Source of the DNA: Pedinophyceae sp. YPF-701
Taxonomy: Eukaryota > Chlorophyta > Pedinophyceae
Reading direction: 5' to 3'
Assembly: GCA_916048055.1 (NCBI GenBank)
Contig: CAJZHL010000012.1
Location: 248,001-312,000 of the forward strand
DNA length: 64,000 nt
Made by a program: the position numbers and the translations under genes. This document shows, piece by piece, positions 42,470-53,355 of this stretch. The notes under the pieces are model-generated. The model was not told the origin of the DNA. It searched no databases and saw only the letters and a program-made list of their open reading frames with translations. The first letter of the stretch is position 1, and every line of letters starts with the position of its first letter.

Positions 42470-43244
42470 CTCTGGCACCTGGCTCAGAGCGCGCCGCAGC
42501 GGCCGGGGAGCACCCCACTCTCCTCGTTCTGGTGCGGACGTGCAGGGAACTAGGCGCTGGACTCCTTCCCCGCAACCAAACTCTATTGATAGCGCGATGT
42601 CGCGTCGTGTCACGGCAAGAAGAGCTCTCCCAATGTCTTTTCGCGCCCAAACTCCCTAGATCGCGCAAAGGAGTGCAGTTCGACGCGTGTGCAAGATGAT
42701 CATCGCGTGCACCGCGCCACGGTCGTGTGGGCGGGCATTCGCACCCCGCGTGAGGCCACCAGGAGACCCCGGAGGTGTGTTGCGCAGCGCGCAGCTCCCG
42801 CCCGTCGTTGCGCGGCCGCGCGCGCAGCTCGGCGCACACCGATGCAACGACGCGAAAGTCCGTGTTCAGGCCTGCTTGTGACGATCGATAGCGTTCGGGA
42901 GAGGCGCTGCGGGTGCTCTGTGCGGGAAGGAGGTGGCCGCGGGAGACACAGGTGGTAGCAGAGGGCGGGGGGAGTCGCCATGGTGCGTGAGCCTCGGCGC
43001 AGCTGCGTTACAGGAGCGGGAGCTCTGCGCGCGCCGGAACGCGCAGGCCGCTTGGCGCCGCGAGACCCGATGGCGCCGGATGCTCCACATGCGCACGACG
43101 GGCAGCGCTCCCGCGCGTCTCGCACGGGCCACGCGCCGCGGCCAAGCCGCTTGCATCGCGTTTTATGAAATTCACGCACCGAACGCCGCGGCTATGCCGT
43201 CGTGCGGGCCCCGGAGCACACGCCGCGAGGAGTAGCGGGCATAC
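42470..43244. other. Intergenic stretch, divergent promoters
   Basis: Separates the starts of RTRAF (minus) and the roadblock light chain (plus). No gene or motif supported. Confidence 0.5.
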
Positions 43245-43827
43245 ATGCCCACTGTGCGAGCCCTGCCGGACCCTCCGCGCGCAAGAGACCCCCACGCAAG
43301 CAGCACGCGCCCCTCTCAGAGCTCGTCACCCGTCACGCACCGTCAGAGGGCCGGAACATCCAGCCCCGGCTCCGTTTCAGCCCAAAAGCAGGCCCTCGTT
43401 CGCCGCAGCCTCATGTGCCCGCCGTTTCCGCCCTTCCCAGCCCCGCAACCGCCGCGACGCCGCCCTTCCTGCCCCCGACAGTTTCCACGCCGCCCTTCCC
43501 ACCCCCTCCCCCCCCTCCGCGGCGGCCGTGCAGTCGGAGATCGAGGCTGCTCTGCAGCGCATCACGGGCTACCAGGGCGTGCTGGGACTCATCATCGTCG
43601 GGAAGGACAAGAGCGTGCTCCGCTCGAGCGTGTCCCCCGAGATCTCGCAGCAGTATGCGCTGGAGATGCCGGACCTCGTCGACCTCGCGCGGCGCTCCAT
43701 TAGAGACCTGGACCCACAAAACGACCTCAAGTTCCTCCGGATAAGATCCAAGCAACACGAAATCATGGTCGCGCCCTTCCCGGAGTTCTCCCTCATCGTC
43801 GTCCAGGACGTCCAGGCCGAGGAGTGA
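43245..43827 (+). CDS. DYNLRB: Dynein light chain roadblock/LC7
   Basis: The main exon 43534-43827 encodes 97 residues after a CAG acceptor. IEAALQRITGYQGVLGLIIV, QQYALEM, RDLDPQNDLKFLRIRSK and HEIMVAP follow the roadblock family closely, and the length fits. Roadblock dimers bind dynein intermediate chains in cytoplasmic and flagellar dyneins. The start codon must lie upstream: ATGCCCACT followed by a GTGCGA donor at 43245-43253 would add just M-P-T in phase across a 280-bp intron, giving exactly 100 residues. That tiny first exon is plausible but unproven. Confidence 0.88.
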
Positions 43828-44200
43828 CGCGGCGCGGCCCCACCTGCCGTCCACTGCGCAGCGCCAGCCCGGACCGCAGCGCGGCGCCCTGTGAACGCAC
43901 GCCGCGCACGCAGCCGCGCCGCCGCTTCGCCCGCGCGCGTGGCCCTCGCACTCGCACAGCTGCCGCGCACTGTCGGGCTCGGATGCGGTTCTGCGACTAA
44001 AACATGCAGAAATCCCTTACAGCGGATATTCGCCCCTCTGGCCGTCGGCCGACCGAAGCGCTCGCCGCAGCACATCGCGGCAGGCGTCCCGCCCACCGCC
44101 AGCAGCTCCGCGCGCCCGGTCGGCCCCTTCCCCGGCCTCCGACCACCCAACCACCCCTCGACGTCCCCTCCACAACCACGGATTCCCAACCGCCAGTCAC

Positions 44201-46119
44201 TCAAAAGTCCATATCCGACACGAACGGCGCGGAGCCCTCCCCGCCCGTCGCGAGCCGCTCGAACCGCAGCGCGAGGCCCTGCTCCGCCTTGGACACCCCC
44301 CCCCTGCTGAACCCATACCCCAGCAGGCTCGCCTGCTTCAGTCCCCCCCCCTGCGTCGGGCCCGACACTGCGAGCTGCCGCCGCGCCGCGGGCGCCTCGT
44401 GCTCCGCGCCCACGTGCCGCTGCGCCTCGCGGTACCCCAGCTTGACGGGCGAGCCCAGGTCCGCGAGGCGGGCGCTACGCTTCTGAGCGGTGCGGGGCGC
44501 GGGGGGGGTCGTGGCCATCGCGGCCGGGTCGCCGAGGGAAGTGACGGGGGCGCGCGCGTTCTTCAGGACGGCCTCCTGCGCGCGGACACGGGCGGGAGGC
44601 AGGCGTTGGAACGGGGCGGGGGCGGGGGGTTGACAGGTGCAGCAGACGCGACGTCGGGAGCCACGTCCGGCACGGGAGTCCTCGCGAATCGCATCGCAGG
44701 CGGCTTGAGCGGGCCCGCGATGTCGCGCAGGAGCTACGGCGACAGCGCGCCCGTTGTGGTGTCGTCGTCGTGCATGTGTGTGTGCGCACCGTAGCGAGCC
44801 GCCGGCGCTGCCGGAACGCGTTCATCGCCCCCGCCGGCGCTCCGTTGCCCGCGCGATGCCGCTCCGCGCCCACCTGCGCCGGCGCGGCCCCGAACACGGG
44901 GACGGGCGCTGCCTTCGCCGCCCCCCACCCGCCGTACGGCTCCAACGGAGCCGGAGCCGGACACCGCGGACTCCCGCTGTCCGCCGACCCGCTATCCCTG
45001 CGCACGCCGCACCCGAGCGGCGTCGTCAGCGCCGCAGCAGCAGCCGAGCTGTCGCGCACACGCCCGCTCAGCGGCGCGCGGGGCGGCCTGGGGCGGCGGA
45101 AGGGGCCGCCGGGACGCGCGGGCGGAGGAGGGACACGCACCTGCGCCTGGAGTCGGGCTGGCTGAGCTGGAGCGTCGACGCGGTGGACGCGGCGGGGGAG
45201 CGCGGGTCGTGTGCCGCGGGGAGCATCCCGAGGCCGAAGCGCGGCTTGCTGGGGGAGGCCTCGAACGCCGGCTCGGCTGCGCGCTCGTTGTAGGTGTCGC
45301 TGCGCGCCCTCTGGTTCTGGTCGATGCTGACCCACAGCCAACCGTCGTCCACGATGACCTTGTGCACGCGCTGGACGGCCTCTGGCCCCTCGCGCATGCA
45401 GCCGTCCAGGCCCGTCTCGGCGCGCTTGCCGTTGTCGAGGAGGATCTGCGCGAGACGGAGGGGTTGTGCGCGTCTGCGTGGGCGGCGGGGCAGCGCGGGA
45501 GGTGCCAACAGCCCGCGCACAGCACCCGGCCTCGCGCGCGCTTCTGCTGCCTTTTTCCACGTCGTGGTTTCCGCTTCGTGGATAGCTGATACAATGGACA
45601 TCGCGAAATTCATTCGCTGCGCGCCGGAGGGTCGCCGGCCGCCCGCTGGCAGCGCTGCGACCCCTCAGGATGGTGATGGTGCAACAACGGGGAAACGGCG
45701 CCGCGTGGCGCTCACCTTGTGCTTGTGCCACGGACACGTGATGCTGAGCCGTCCTCCCACGTCCTCGATGTCGCCCTCGGCCCCGATGGGCCCGCCCATG
45801 TGGTAGCACGACGAGTCGATGCAGTAGGCCTTTCCCTCCGCCCGCAGCACCGTCACCGTGCGCCCCGCGATCTCCTGCACGGAACGATCGTCACGAATAG
45901 CATTTGATCTGTCGAAAATGTGCACCAAGGTCACGTTCTGCCCCCGCGTAGGCCCGGCCGGGCTCGGCTAGGACGGGGCGCCCGCACCTTGCAAATGCGC
46001 TGCCCCTCGCCCAGGTGGGCGTCGCGCATAACCTTGAACAGCATTCTAGCGGCGGATTCCGCGCGCCGCGGGCCGCACGCCCCGTTCTGCGCGACGCACG
46101 CCGCGCCTGCTGCCAACAT
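44201..46119 (-). CDS. RFESD-type Rieske Fe-S protein with long C-terminal extension
   Basis: Proposed exons: 46119-45988, 45874-45716, 45445-45141, 45048-44790, 44733-44635 and 44575-44201, in phase throughout (442 residues; a start at 46044 is also possible). Exon 2 holds the Rieske motif CYHMGGPI ... CPWHKHK, whose two Cys and two His bind a 2Fe-2S cluster. Exon 3 continues ILLDNGK ... VQRVHKVIVDDGWLWVSID, matching the RFESD layout. About 270 residues after this are Pro/Ala/Ser-rich without a recognised domain and end SAPFVSDMDF. The donor of exon 5 is weak, so the last one or two exons may belong to another gene. Soluble Rieske proteins of this kind transfer electrons; the partner is unknown. 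Confidence 0.75.
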
Positions 46120-46288
46120 GCCCAGCTGGCTGTCGTGCGCTCATCGACCCCCCCGCGCGGGAGCCCGCCCAACCGGCCCCGCGCGCCTTCGCGGCCGCCC
46201 CGCACCACGGCCGCGCACTCACGGCGCCCCTGGGACGCGCCCTGGCCCTCGAAACGCGCCGGCTTGGCTCCGGAGCGGCTTGGCGGCA

Positions 46289-47754
46289 ATGGCACACAGG
46301 GTGGCGATCCCGCGCGTGCCCGGCGCGGGGGAGGCGGCGGGCCTGCCCGGGGACCTCTCCCTGGAGCAGTACGACACGCTGAGGAAGCAGGTGCGGGAGC
46401 TGGCCGCGGAGGCGAAGGGCCGCGCGCCCGCTGGGGAGGCGAGCGCCCGGGCACGCTACGTGCGCGAGCGGGAGGAGCTCGTCCGCGCGCAGATGGCCGA
46501 GGAGGTCGCGGAGCTGCGGGACGAGCTCGCCGCGGCGAAGGCGCGGCTCCGGGAGGCCAACGAACGGTGCGTCGCGGCCGCTGCGGGGCGCGCAAGCGGG
46601 CGGAGCTGCACTCTGCAGCTTGAGCCGCGGGGGGGCTCCCTGCCGCCCCACGGCCCGCTTCGCCCGGTGTTTCGCCCGCATAGCGAAGTTGTTGAGTGTT
46701 ATTTCATTTTGCGGTGGTCTTCGCGCGCTGGGACGCACTGAGCGCTCCGCGGTTTCGGATGGTCTGTGGCGGTGCAGTTCCGCTCGGCACCGGGAGGCGC
46801 AGGCGCGGGAGCTCGAGAAGGCCGAGCGCAAGATCGAGCGGCACGCGGCCCGCAGCGAGGAGCAGCGCGAGGGCTTCGAGAAGGCCCTGGCGCGGCAGGC
46901 GGAGGACCACGAGGCGCGACTGGAGGCCGTGCAGCGCGAGGCGGAGCAGGCCTCGCTGCAGCACGCCCGCGACCTCCGCGCGACCGAGGAGCGGCTGTCC
47001 GCGCTCCACCGCGGCGAGCTCGAGCGGCTGCGCCGGGAGCACGCGGACGCGGCGCGCGCGCTGGCCTCGTCGCGCGACGGCCTGCAGGCGCAGCTGGCGA
47101 CAGCGCAGGGGAGGGTGGAGCGGCTCGAGGGGGAGCGGGACGACCTGACGGTGCGGCTCGAGGGCGCGGAGGGGCAGTGCAGGGCGCTGCGGCAGGAGAT
47201 TCGCGACGCGTGGCGGCCGCAGGCGCGCATGTTGGAGGGGCGGGTGGCGCAGTTGGAGGAGGACTTGCGACGGGAGAGGGAGCGCGGGAGCGAGGCGTGC
47301 AGGTGCGGAGGAACAGCGGGCTTGTCTGGGCGGCCTGGCTGCGGTCTATATATGAGGCTCTAGGGCGGATGTCGCAAGTGTTGCTGCACGCAAAGCACGT
47401 GGCGTTGTTTTGGCGTTCCCGCGCTCGATGTCGCGGCGCTGCGCGCAGCTAGGGCCGCGCAGGGAGCACCGTGCAGGTGGCGGGGTAGCTGCGGCACGGC
47501 AACGTCGCGGCGTGCGGTGGGCGTGTGTGTGCAGGCAGGAGGCGGCGCGCTGGCAGGGGGAGATGGAACGGTATCGCGCGCAGAAGAGCGAGGAGCTCGC
47601 GGCGCTGGAGGGCCGCGTGCAGGCGGCGATCGCGAAGAAGGACGCCGCCATCGACACGCTGCGGTCCGACCTGACAGCGGTGCGCGAGCGGCTGGCGGCC
47701 GCCGAAGCCGCCCTGCGCGCATGCGCGGGCGAGGCCGGCGTCATTGTCAGATAG
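46289..47754 (+). CDS. Coiled-coil protein of unknown function
   Basis: Exons 46289-46566, 46778-47302 and 47535-47754 join in phase (both introns phase 2) to 340 residues. After about 30 residues the chain is almost continuous heptad repeat, starting SLEQYDTLRKQVRELAAEAK and rich in Glu, Arg, Leu and Ala (HAARSEEQREGFEKALARQA and so on), to about residue 320. No other domain, no membrane segment. This composition is common in basal-body, centrosomal and flagellar structural proteins, but I cannot assign a family. It is divergent from the Rieske gene with only about 170 bp between ATGs, so they may share a promoter. Confidence 0.75.
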
Positions 47755-47890
47755 ACTCGCTGCTTCCGCGCAGCCTGCGCGTTTCACAGACGCAGCGCAG
47801 GGCACAAACAGCGACGAAAAGAGGGTCATGTGAACCAGGTGCACAAATGAGAGCGTTCACAACAACCTCCACGCAGGGCGGCTCCGGCTG

Positions 47891-48259
47891 CTACGTGAAC
47901 CTGCTCTGCAGCAGTTCGAGCCCCCGGCCGACCGCTGCGACGCAGTGCCCGCCTACGAAGGCCGCAGCCCACCAGCCGGTGGCGCCTGCGCTGCTCGCCA
48001 GCCGCCGCACGACGCCGCCCGGGCTGTCGACGAGGCGCGGACGCGCTGCGAAGGCGCCCGCGAAGAGCGCAGGCACCACCGCGACCTGCCAGAAGGACGG
48101 GTGTCCCGACAACTCTGCCAGCGGGGTTGTGTGCGGGCCCGCACCAGCCCGCTCCGCGGCCGTGAACGCATCCTTCGGGAGGGCCTTGCTTTCCGTGCTG
48201 CTGGCCGGCCTCGGACCATGCCGCGACGCCCTGCAAGGCAACGAGTGCAGTTGCCGCAT
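47891..48259 (-). CDS. Small predicted membrane protein
   Basis: An ATG-to-stop frame of 122 residues. The C-terminal half has two hydrophobic segments, WQVAVVPALFAGAFA and GWWAAAFVGGHCVAAVG, separated by a short basic loop. The N-terminus is Arg/Ser-rich and might be an organelle-targeting peptide. No family recognised. An in-phase first exon further upstream cannot be excluded. Confidence 0.4.
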   Translation of the reverse strand: MRQLHSLPCRASRHGPRPASSTESKALPKDAFTAAERAGAGPHTTPLAELSGHPSFWQVAVVPALFAGAFAARPRLVDSPGGVVRRLASSAGATGWWAAAFVGGHCVAAVGRGLELLQSRFT

Positions 48260-48426
48260 GTCATGCCGCTTCTGACCACGGTCTCTGCGGCGCCGCGCAG
48301 CACCCTCCGCGCAGCGCAGCACGAAAGCGCAGCGGCACAGGGTACGAGGAAACACGCCCGGTGCACCGATGGCACCGCGTGCGAGCGGCACCAACAACAG
48401 CAGCGCTGCCGCGGCAGCGCGAGGTC

Positions 48427-49851
48427 TCAACGCAGGGGCGCGCACCCGTACACCAGGAAGCAGTAGATGACCATGTTGATCAGGAACGCCACGAGCATCC
48501 GCGTCAGCACCTCGAGCGCCGCCCCGCTCATCCCCCGCACGCTCTGCGCCGCCTTCCCAGCCCCCGCGCCGCGAACACCCCGCAACACCCCCCCCAACAC
48601 CCTCCCCAGCGCACTCCCCTTCCGCACCGCGGGCTCCGGCGCCGCCTTCGCCGCAACCGCCGGCACCGCCGGCACGGCCCGGTGCAGCCCCACCTGCGCC
48701 TCCAGCTGCGCAATCCGCCGCCCCATCGCCGCCATCTCCGCCCGCGCCCGCACCAGCTCGTCCCGCAGCGCCTCCGCGCCAGGGACCTTCTCCGGCGCCG
48801 TCACGATCTGCTCCAGCATGTTGATCCTCTGCTGCATCCTCACTGCGTTGCCGCGGTCCGCCGCGGCCTGCTGCGCCGCGTTCTCCAGCTGCCGCACCTC
48901 GTCGCGCATCTCGTTCAGGCGGCTCTCCTGCGCGCCCACGCGGAGCTCGAGGCTCGCCTTCGCGCCGACCGAGCGCCCCGCTGCGAGGGGGTTGGCGAGC
49001 TCGCGCGCGCTGCGGCCGCGCGCGGGGGTGGCGTACGAGGGCGTGAACTGGTTGGCGGCGCGGCCGTACTCCGCCACGACGCGTTTCAGGTCCGCGACCT
49101 CGAATTTCAGGGCCTGGAACTCCGTGTCCACGCGGCGCACTTTCGACGACAAAATGTCGTTGTTGTTCGAGGGCGTTGCGGGCAGGGGGCGGAGCGTGGG
49201 GAGCGAGTCCGCGGCGTCGCGCGGCGGCGTGCGCGGGGAGGCGAGCGCGCCGGTCTCGCGGGGCGACGCGAGCTCGGCGGCCTCGTACGGGCGCGACCCG
49301 GGGGAGAGGATGGCTGCGAAGTGCACGGGGGCGTGGTGGTGAATGTCTGCGCGCCGGTGTGCGTGCGGGGACGCAGGGAGGGCGCGCGCGCGCGGGGGCG
49401 GGCGTTGCGTGCGAGCGGACGCACCGGCGAGGCTGGTAGCGGCGTCCAAAGGTGACCCGGGGGCGGCGCGACGAGGGGACTCGTCGAGCGTCCCATTCTG
49501 CACGGCACGGTGGAGTTCGACTACGGTGTTGGAGCGGGGTGGCCGGCGGGAGCGCGATGTTGCGCCCCCTGACGGCGGGTGGCGGCCGCGGGGAGGTGCA
49601 GCTTGAATGCAGCGGTGCGCGGCCTCCAGGCGCTGCGACGCTGGTGACGCGCGGCGCCGCGTGAGCCAGCGTCGGGATGATGCGAGGACCCGCGTGCCGC
49701 GCGTTGTTCCGGTCGCGGGAGGCGTGCGGAGCGACACAGGGTGGAGGTTGCACGAGAGGGCCAAGCGCTCGCACGGCGCCGGAGGGGCTCGGGGGCGCAC
49801 CAGGCTCATTTCCCCGACGGAGCTCGTCTTCGGGGAGTCCATGAAATCCAT
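48427..49851 (-). CDS. Tail-anchored coiled-coil protein
   Basis: Exons 49851-49801 and 49497-48427 join in phase to 373 residues. The first part is Ser/Pro/Arg-rich and disordered. From about residue 160 there are two coiled-coil runs (VDTEFQALKFEVADLKRVV; LELRVGAQESRLNEMRDEVR and on to MGRRIAQLEAQVGL). A basic Gly/Arg linker leads to a C-terminal hydrophobic helix MLVAFLINMVIYCFLVYG and only five more residues. That is the layout of a tail-anchored protein facing the cytosol, as on ER, Golgi, outer mitochondrial or nuclear envelope membranes. It lacks the Pro-Pro-x end of KASH proteins. Unknown function. Confidence 0.65.
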   Translation of the reverse strand: MDFMDSPKTSSVGEMSLVRPRAPPAPCERLALSCNLHPVSLRTPPATGTTRGTRVLASSRRWLTRRRASPASQRLEAAHRCIQAAPPRGRHPPSGGATSRSRRPPRSNTVVELHRAVQNGTLDESPRRAAPGSPLDAATSLAGASARTQRPPPRARALPASPHAHRRADIHHHAPVHFAAILSPGSRPYEAAELASPRETGALASPRTPPRDAADSLPTLRPLPATPSNNNDILSSKVRRVDTEFQALKFEVADLKRVVAEYGRAANQFTPSYATPARGRSARELANPLAAGRSVGAKASLELRVGAQESRLNEMRDEVRQLENAAQQAAADRGNAVRMQQRINMLEQIVTAPEKVPGAEALRDELVRARAEMAAMGRRIAQLEAQVGLHRAVPAVPAVAAKAAPEPAVRKGSALGRVLGGVLRGVRGAGAGKAAQSVRGMSGAALEVLTRMLVAFLINMVIYCFLVYGCAPLR

Positions 49852-50456
49852 CTCTCCGTGACGCGGCCACCGGTGAACGGCGTGCGGGGGAGGTCAGCAA
49901 CGCTGCTTGGGTTCACGCGCGCCTGTCAGTACCGCTTCACTCGCGCCGCCGGGGGACTGCGCGCCAGCACTTGGGACAGGGACGCGTGCGTGAGTCGGCC
50001 GGGGGAGGAAAATCCGGGCGCGCGCTCGCGAGGGCCGGAGGTGAAACGTGCACAATCTGCTGTGCGTTGGCAGCGTGTTTCCTTGCCTGCGAAGCTTCGT
50101 TCGACGAGCATCCAGGCCATGCAGCTCTGCACATGCTGCCGAGCGACCGGCGCTCTCGTAGCCGCGCCTCCAGCGCCCAGCGGGGGTCTGTCCGGGTCCC
50201 CGACAGCGAGAGGCCTGAAGCCGCGTTTCCGGGGGCTCGTAGGCGCTGCGCCGCGGCTCGCGGGGCGACTGCTGCTCACCGGACAGCCGGGATCGCCCGA
50301 GACTGTTGGTAGTGTCTAGGAGCGGCGGTGCGGAGCCCACGGTGCTGTTCGCGGCAGGTCGCGTGCGCCGTTCCGCGGCCGTCGCCGCGCCGAGCCTCTG
50401 AGCGCGAGCCGGGCGACGAGCTTCGGTACGAGTGACGGGGCTCTGGGGGCGGGAAG
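49852..50456. other. Divergent intergenic region of 600 bp
   Basis: Between the starts of the tail-anchored coiled-coil gene and kinesin-2. No supported gene; probably promoters of both. Confidence 0.5.
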
Positions 50457-53208
50457 ATGACGCAGGCGAAGCACGCGCACGCGGGGGGCGCGGCGAGTTC
50501 GGAGTGCGTGAAAGTGGTCGTGAGATGCCGCCCGCTGAACGACAAGGAGGTCTCTGACGGGCGCACGCGCATCGTGGACATGGACACGAAGATGGGGCAG
50601 GTGAGCGCGCCCCGCCAGACGGCCTGCCACGCGCGTGCGCGACGCGTGTGCCACGCGCAGCTGTGGTGGCGATCTGTGGGCCGCGCGGCCCCTTCGCCGC
50701 TGCGCATGTCCCGCCGCGGATGCATGAGACGTCCACCTCCGCGCATGCGCTGCTCAACGCGCTGCTTCATCCCTCCCCGGCCGCGCTGCTGGCCCTGTTC
50801 ATCCCACGCTGCGCTCCTGCCGCGCGTGGGGCGCGCGCGCAGTCCGGTCCAGTTCCAACCGCCGCGGGCGCCTGCCGACTCGATATCGAGCCCCCCCCCG
50901 CCGCACGGCCGGTCGCGTTCCCGCCCGGACGTCCTCGCCCACCCACCTCGCCCACCTGCCTCAGCTGCACCCACCCGCTGCGCCCGCCCCGGGCGCCGTC
51001 GCGCGCAGGTGTCGATCCGGAACCCGAAGGCCGATCCGCAGGACCCCCCGAAGCAGTTCACGTTCGACTACATTTACGACTGGACGTCGCAGCAGCTGGA
51101 CATTTACAATGAGGTGGCGCGGCCGCTGGTGAACTCGGTGCTCGACGGCTACAACGGCACGATCTTCGCGTACGGCCAGACGGGCACGGGGAAGACGCAC
51201 ACGATGGAGGGCAAGGGCGCGGACGCGGCGCACCGCGGCATCATCCCGAATTCGTTCGACCACGTCTTTGCCTCAATCACTGGGAGCGAGGACCAGGAAT
51301 TCCTGGTCCGCGTGTCCATGCTGGAGATCTACAACGAGGAGATCCGCGACCTGCTGTCGCGCAACCCGAAGAACAAGCTCGAGCTCAAGGAGACCGCCGA
51401 GGGCGTGCCCTACGTCAAGGACCTGTCGACGTTCGTGGTGCGGTCGGCCGAGGAGATCCAGAAGGTGCTCGACGTGGGGCGGAAGAACCGCAGCGTGGGG
51501 GAGACGCAGATGAACCGGGACTCGTCGCGGTCGCACTGCGTGTTCACGGTCACGGTGGAGTCGGCGAACTCGGATGCCAAGGGCAACGAGCACGTGCGCG
51601 TGGGGAAGCTCAACCTGGTGGACCTGGCCGGGAGCGAGCGGGTGGCGAAGACGGGCGCGACGGGGGCGCGGTTCAAGGAGGGCGTGAAGATCAACATGTC
51701 GCTGTCGGCGCTGGGCAACGTGATCAGCGCGCTCGTCGACAGCAAGGTCGCGCACATCCCGTACCGCGACTCGAAGCTCACGCGGCTGCTGCAGGACAGC
51801 CTCGGCGGGAACACGAAGACGGTGATGATCGCGAACATCGGCCCCGCGGACTGGAACTTCGACGAGACGATGTCGACCCTGCGCTACGCCAACCGCGCCA
51901 AGAACATCCAGAACAAGCCGCGCATCAACGAGGACCCGAAGGACGCGATGATCCGCGAGTACCAGGACGAGATGAAGCGTCTGCAGAAGGAGATCGAGGA
52001 CATGGGCGAGGGCGGCGAGGACGCCGGGCCGACGGTGCAGGAGATCGAGGAGCGCGTCGAGAAGGAGATGACGGACGCGGAGAAGGAGCGCCTGCGCCAG
52101 GAGGTCGTCGCGCAGCTCACCAAGGACCTCAGCAAGCAGGGGAGCATCCACCTCGCGCCGGACCAGGTCGCGGAGATCGAGAGGGAGGCCGAGGCGGCGG
52201 CCGAGCGCGAGAAGCAGCGCATCCGCGCGGAGCGGGAGCGCGGGCTGCGGGAGGCCGCGGAGCGCAAGAAGCAGATCGAGGCCGCGAAGGAAAAGGCGAT
52301 GGCGGCGCAGAGCGAGGCCGAGCAGGTGCGGCGCGTGCTGGCGCGCGCGGGGAAGCGCGCGGGGGGCGCTGGCCGCTCCGCGGCGCGGTTCTTGGGCTGA
52401 AGGAGAGGGGTTTCGTGTGTGTTGTGCGCAGGTGTCGGCTGCGAAGGCGGCGATGAAGAAGAAGCTCGACATGATGCGGTCGAAGCTGTTGCATGGGGGC
52501 AAGGACGAGCTGGCGCGGGAGGCGCGGGCGCGGCAGGCGGACGTGGAGAAGAAGCGGCGGGAGCTCGAGGAGCACCGGCAGCAGGAGCGGGAGCGCGCGC
52601 GGCGCATTCAGGAGCTCGAGGAGCAGAAGAAGAAGAAGGAGCTCAAGGGGAAGAGTCTAGAAGAGGAGCGGACGAAGCTGCGGGCGGCGCTGGAGCTGTC
52701 GTGGAGCCAGCTGCAGAGCGCGGTGCGCGACGTCGAGGACGCCGAGGAGGAGTTCGCGCGGGAGCGGCATTTCCTGCTGCAGCAGGTGCAGGACCTGCAG
52801 AGCGAGCTGCGGCTGCGGGAGGCGATCATCGACGCGTTCGTGCCGCCGGACGAGCGCGACAAGGTCACGGCGCGCGCGCAGTGGGACGCCGAGGCCGAGG
52901 ACTGGGTCATGGGCCCCGCGCACAGCAACGAGAAGGACGGCGGTCGCATGCAGCGGCCGGTCTCCGCGTCCGCGCGCCGGCGGCCCATGTCCGGGTACGC
53001 GCTGCAGCAGGCGGCGGCGGGCGACATGAACCCGCGGTTCAAGGCGGACAACATCCTCAAACTCGAGCTAGACATGCCGGAGCGAACCACGTACACGTAT
53101 GATGAGGCCGCGCTGGGCAACCCGGAAGTGCAACAGGCGCTGCTGAGCGCGTTCGTCGACGGGCAGGTGCTGTTCTCGTCGCCGCAGCACGGCAACGTGT
53201 ACGGGTAG
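50457..53208 (+). CDS. Kinesin-2 heavy chain (KIF3/FLA10-type)
   Basis: Exons 50457-50600, 51009-52325 and 52432-53208 join in phase to 745 residues. The N-terminal motor has [12 protein letters not shown], the ATP-binding [12 protein letters not shown] near residue 103, switch [12 protein letters not shown] and switch [10 protein letters not shown]. The neck [20 protein letters not shown] is the hallmark of heterotrimeric kinesin-2. A long acidic/basic coiled coil follows, then a globular tail beginning [14 protein letters not shown] with W-D-x-E-x-x-D-W, as in KIF3A/B. Kinesin-2 drives anterograde intraflagellar transport. Which of the two motor subunits this is cannot be told by eye. Start ATG fits the first exon. 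Confidence 0.92.
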
Positions 53209-53355
53209 CCGCGGCGCGCCGCAGCGTGTGAGATTCCGCGACGAACGAACGAACGACGTCTTTGTTTACAAAAGCGTCATGGCTCGGGTTTGCACGCAAC
53301 AATCGCGGCTCAAACCCCCTGTACGAGCCTGCACGTGACTGTGGCTCCGTCCTGC

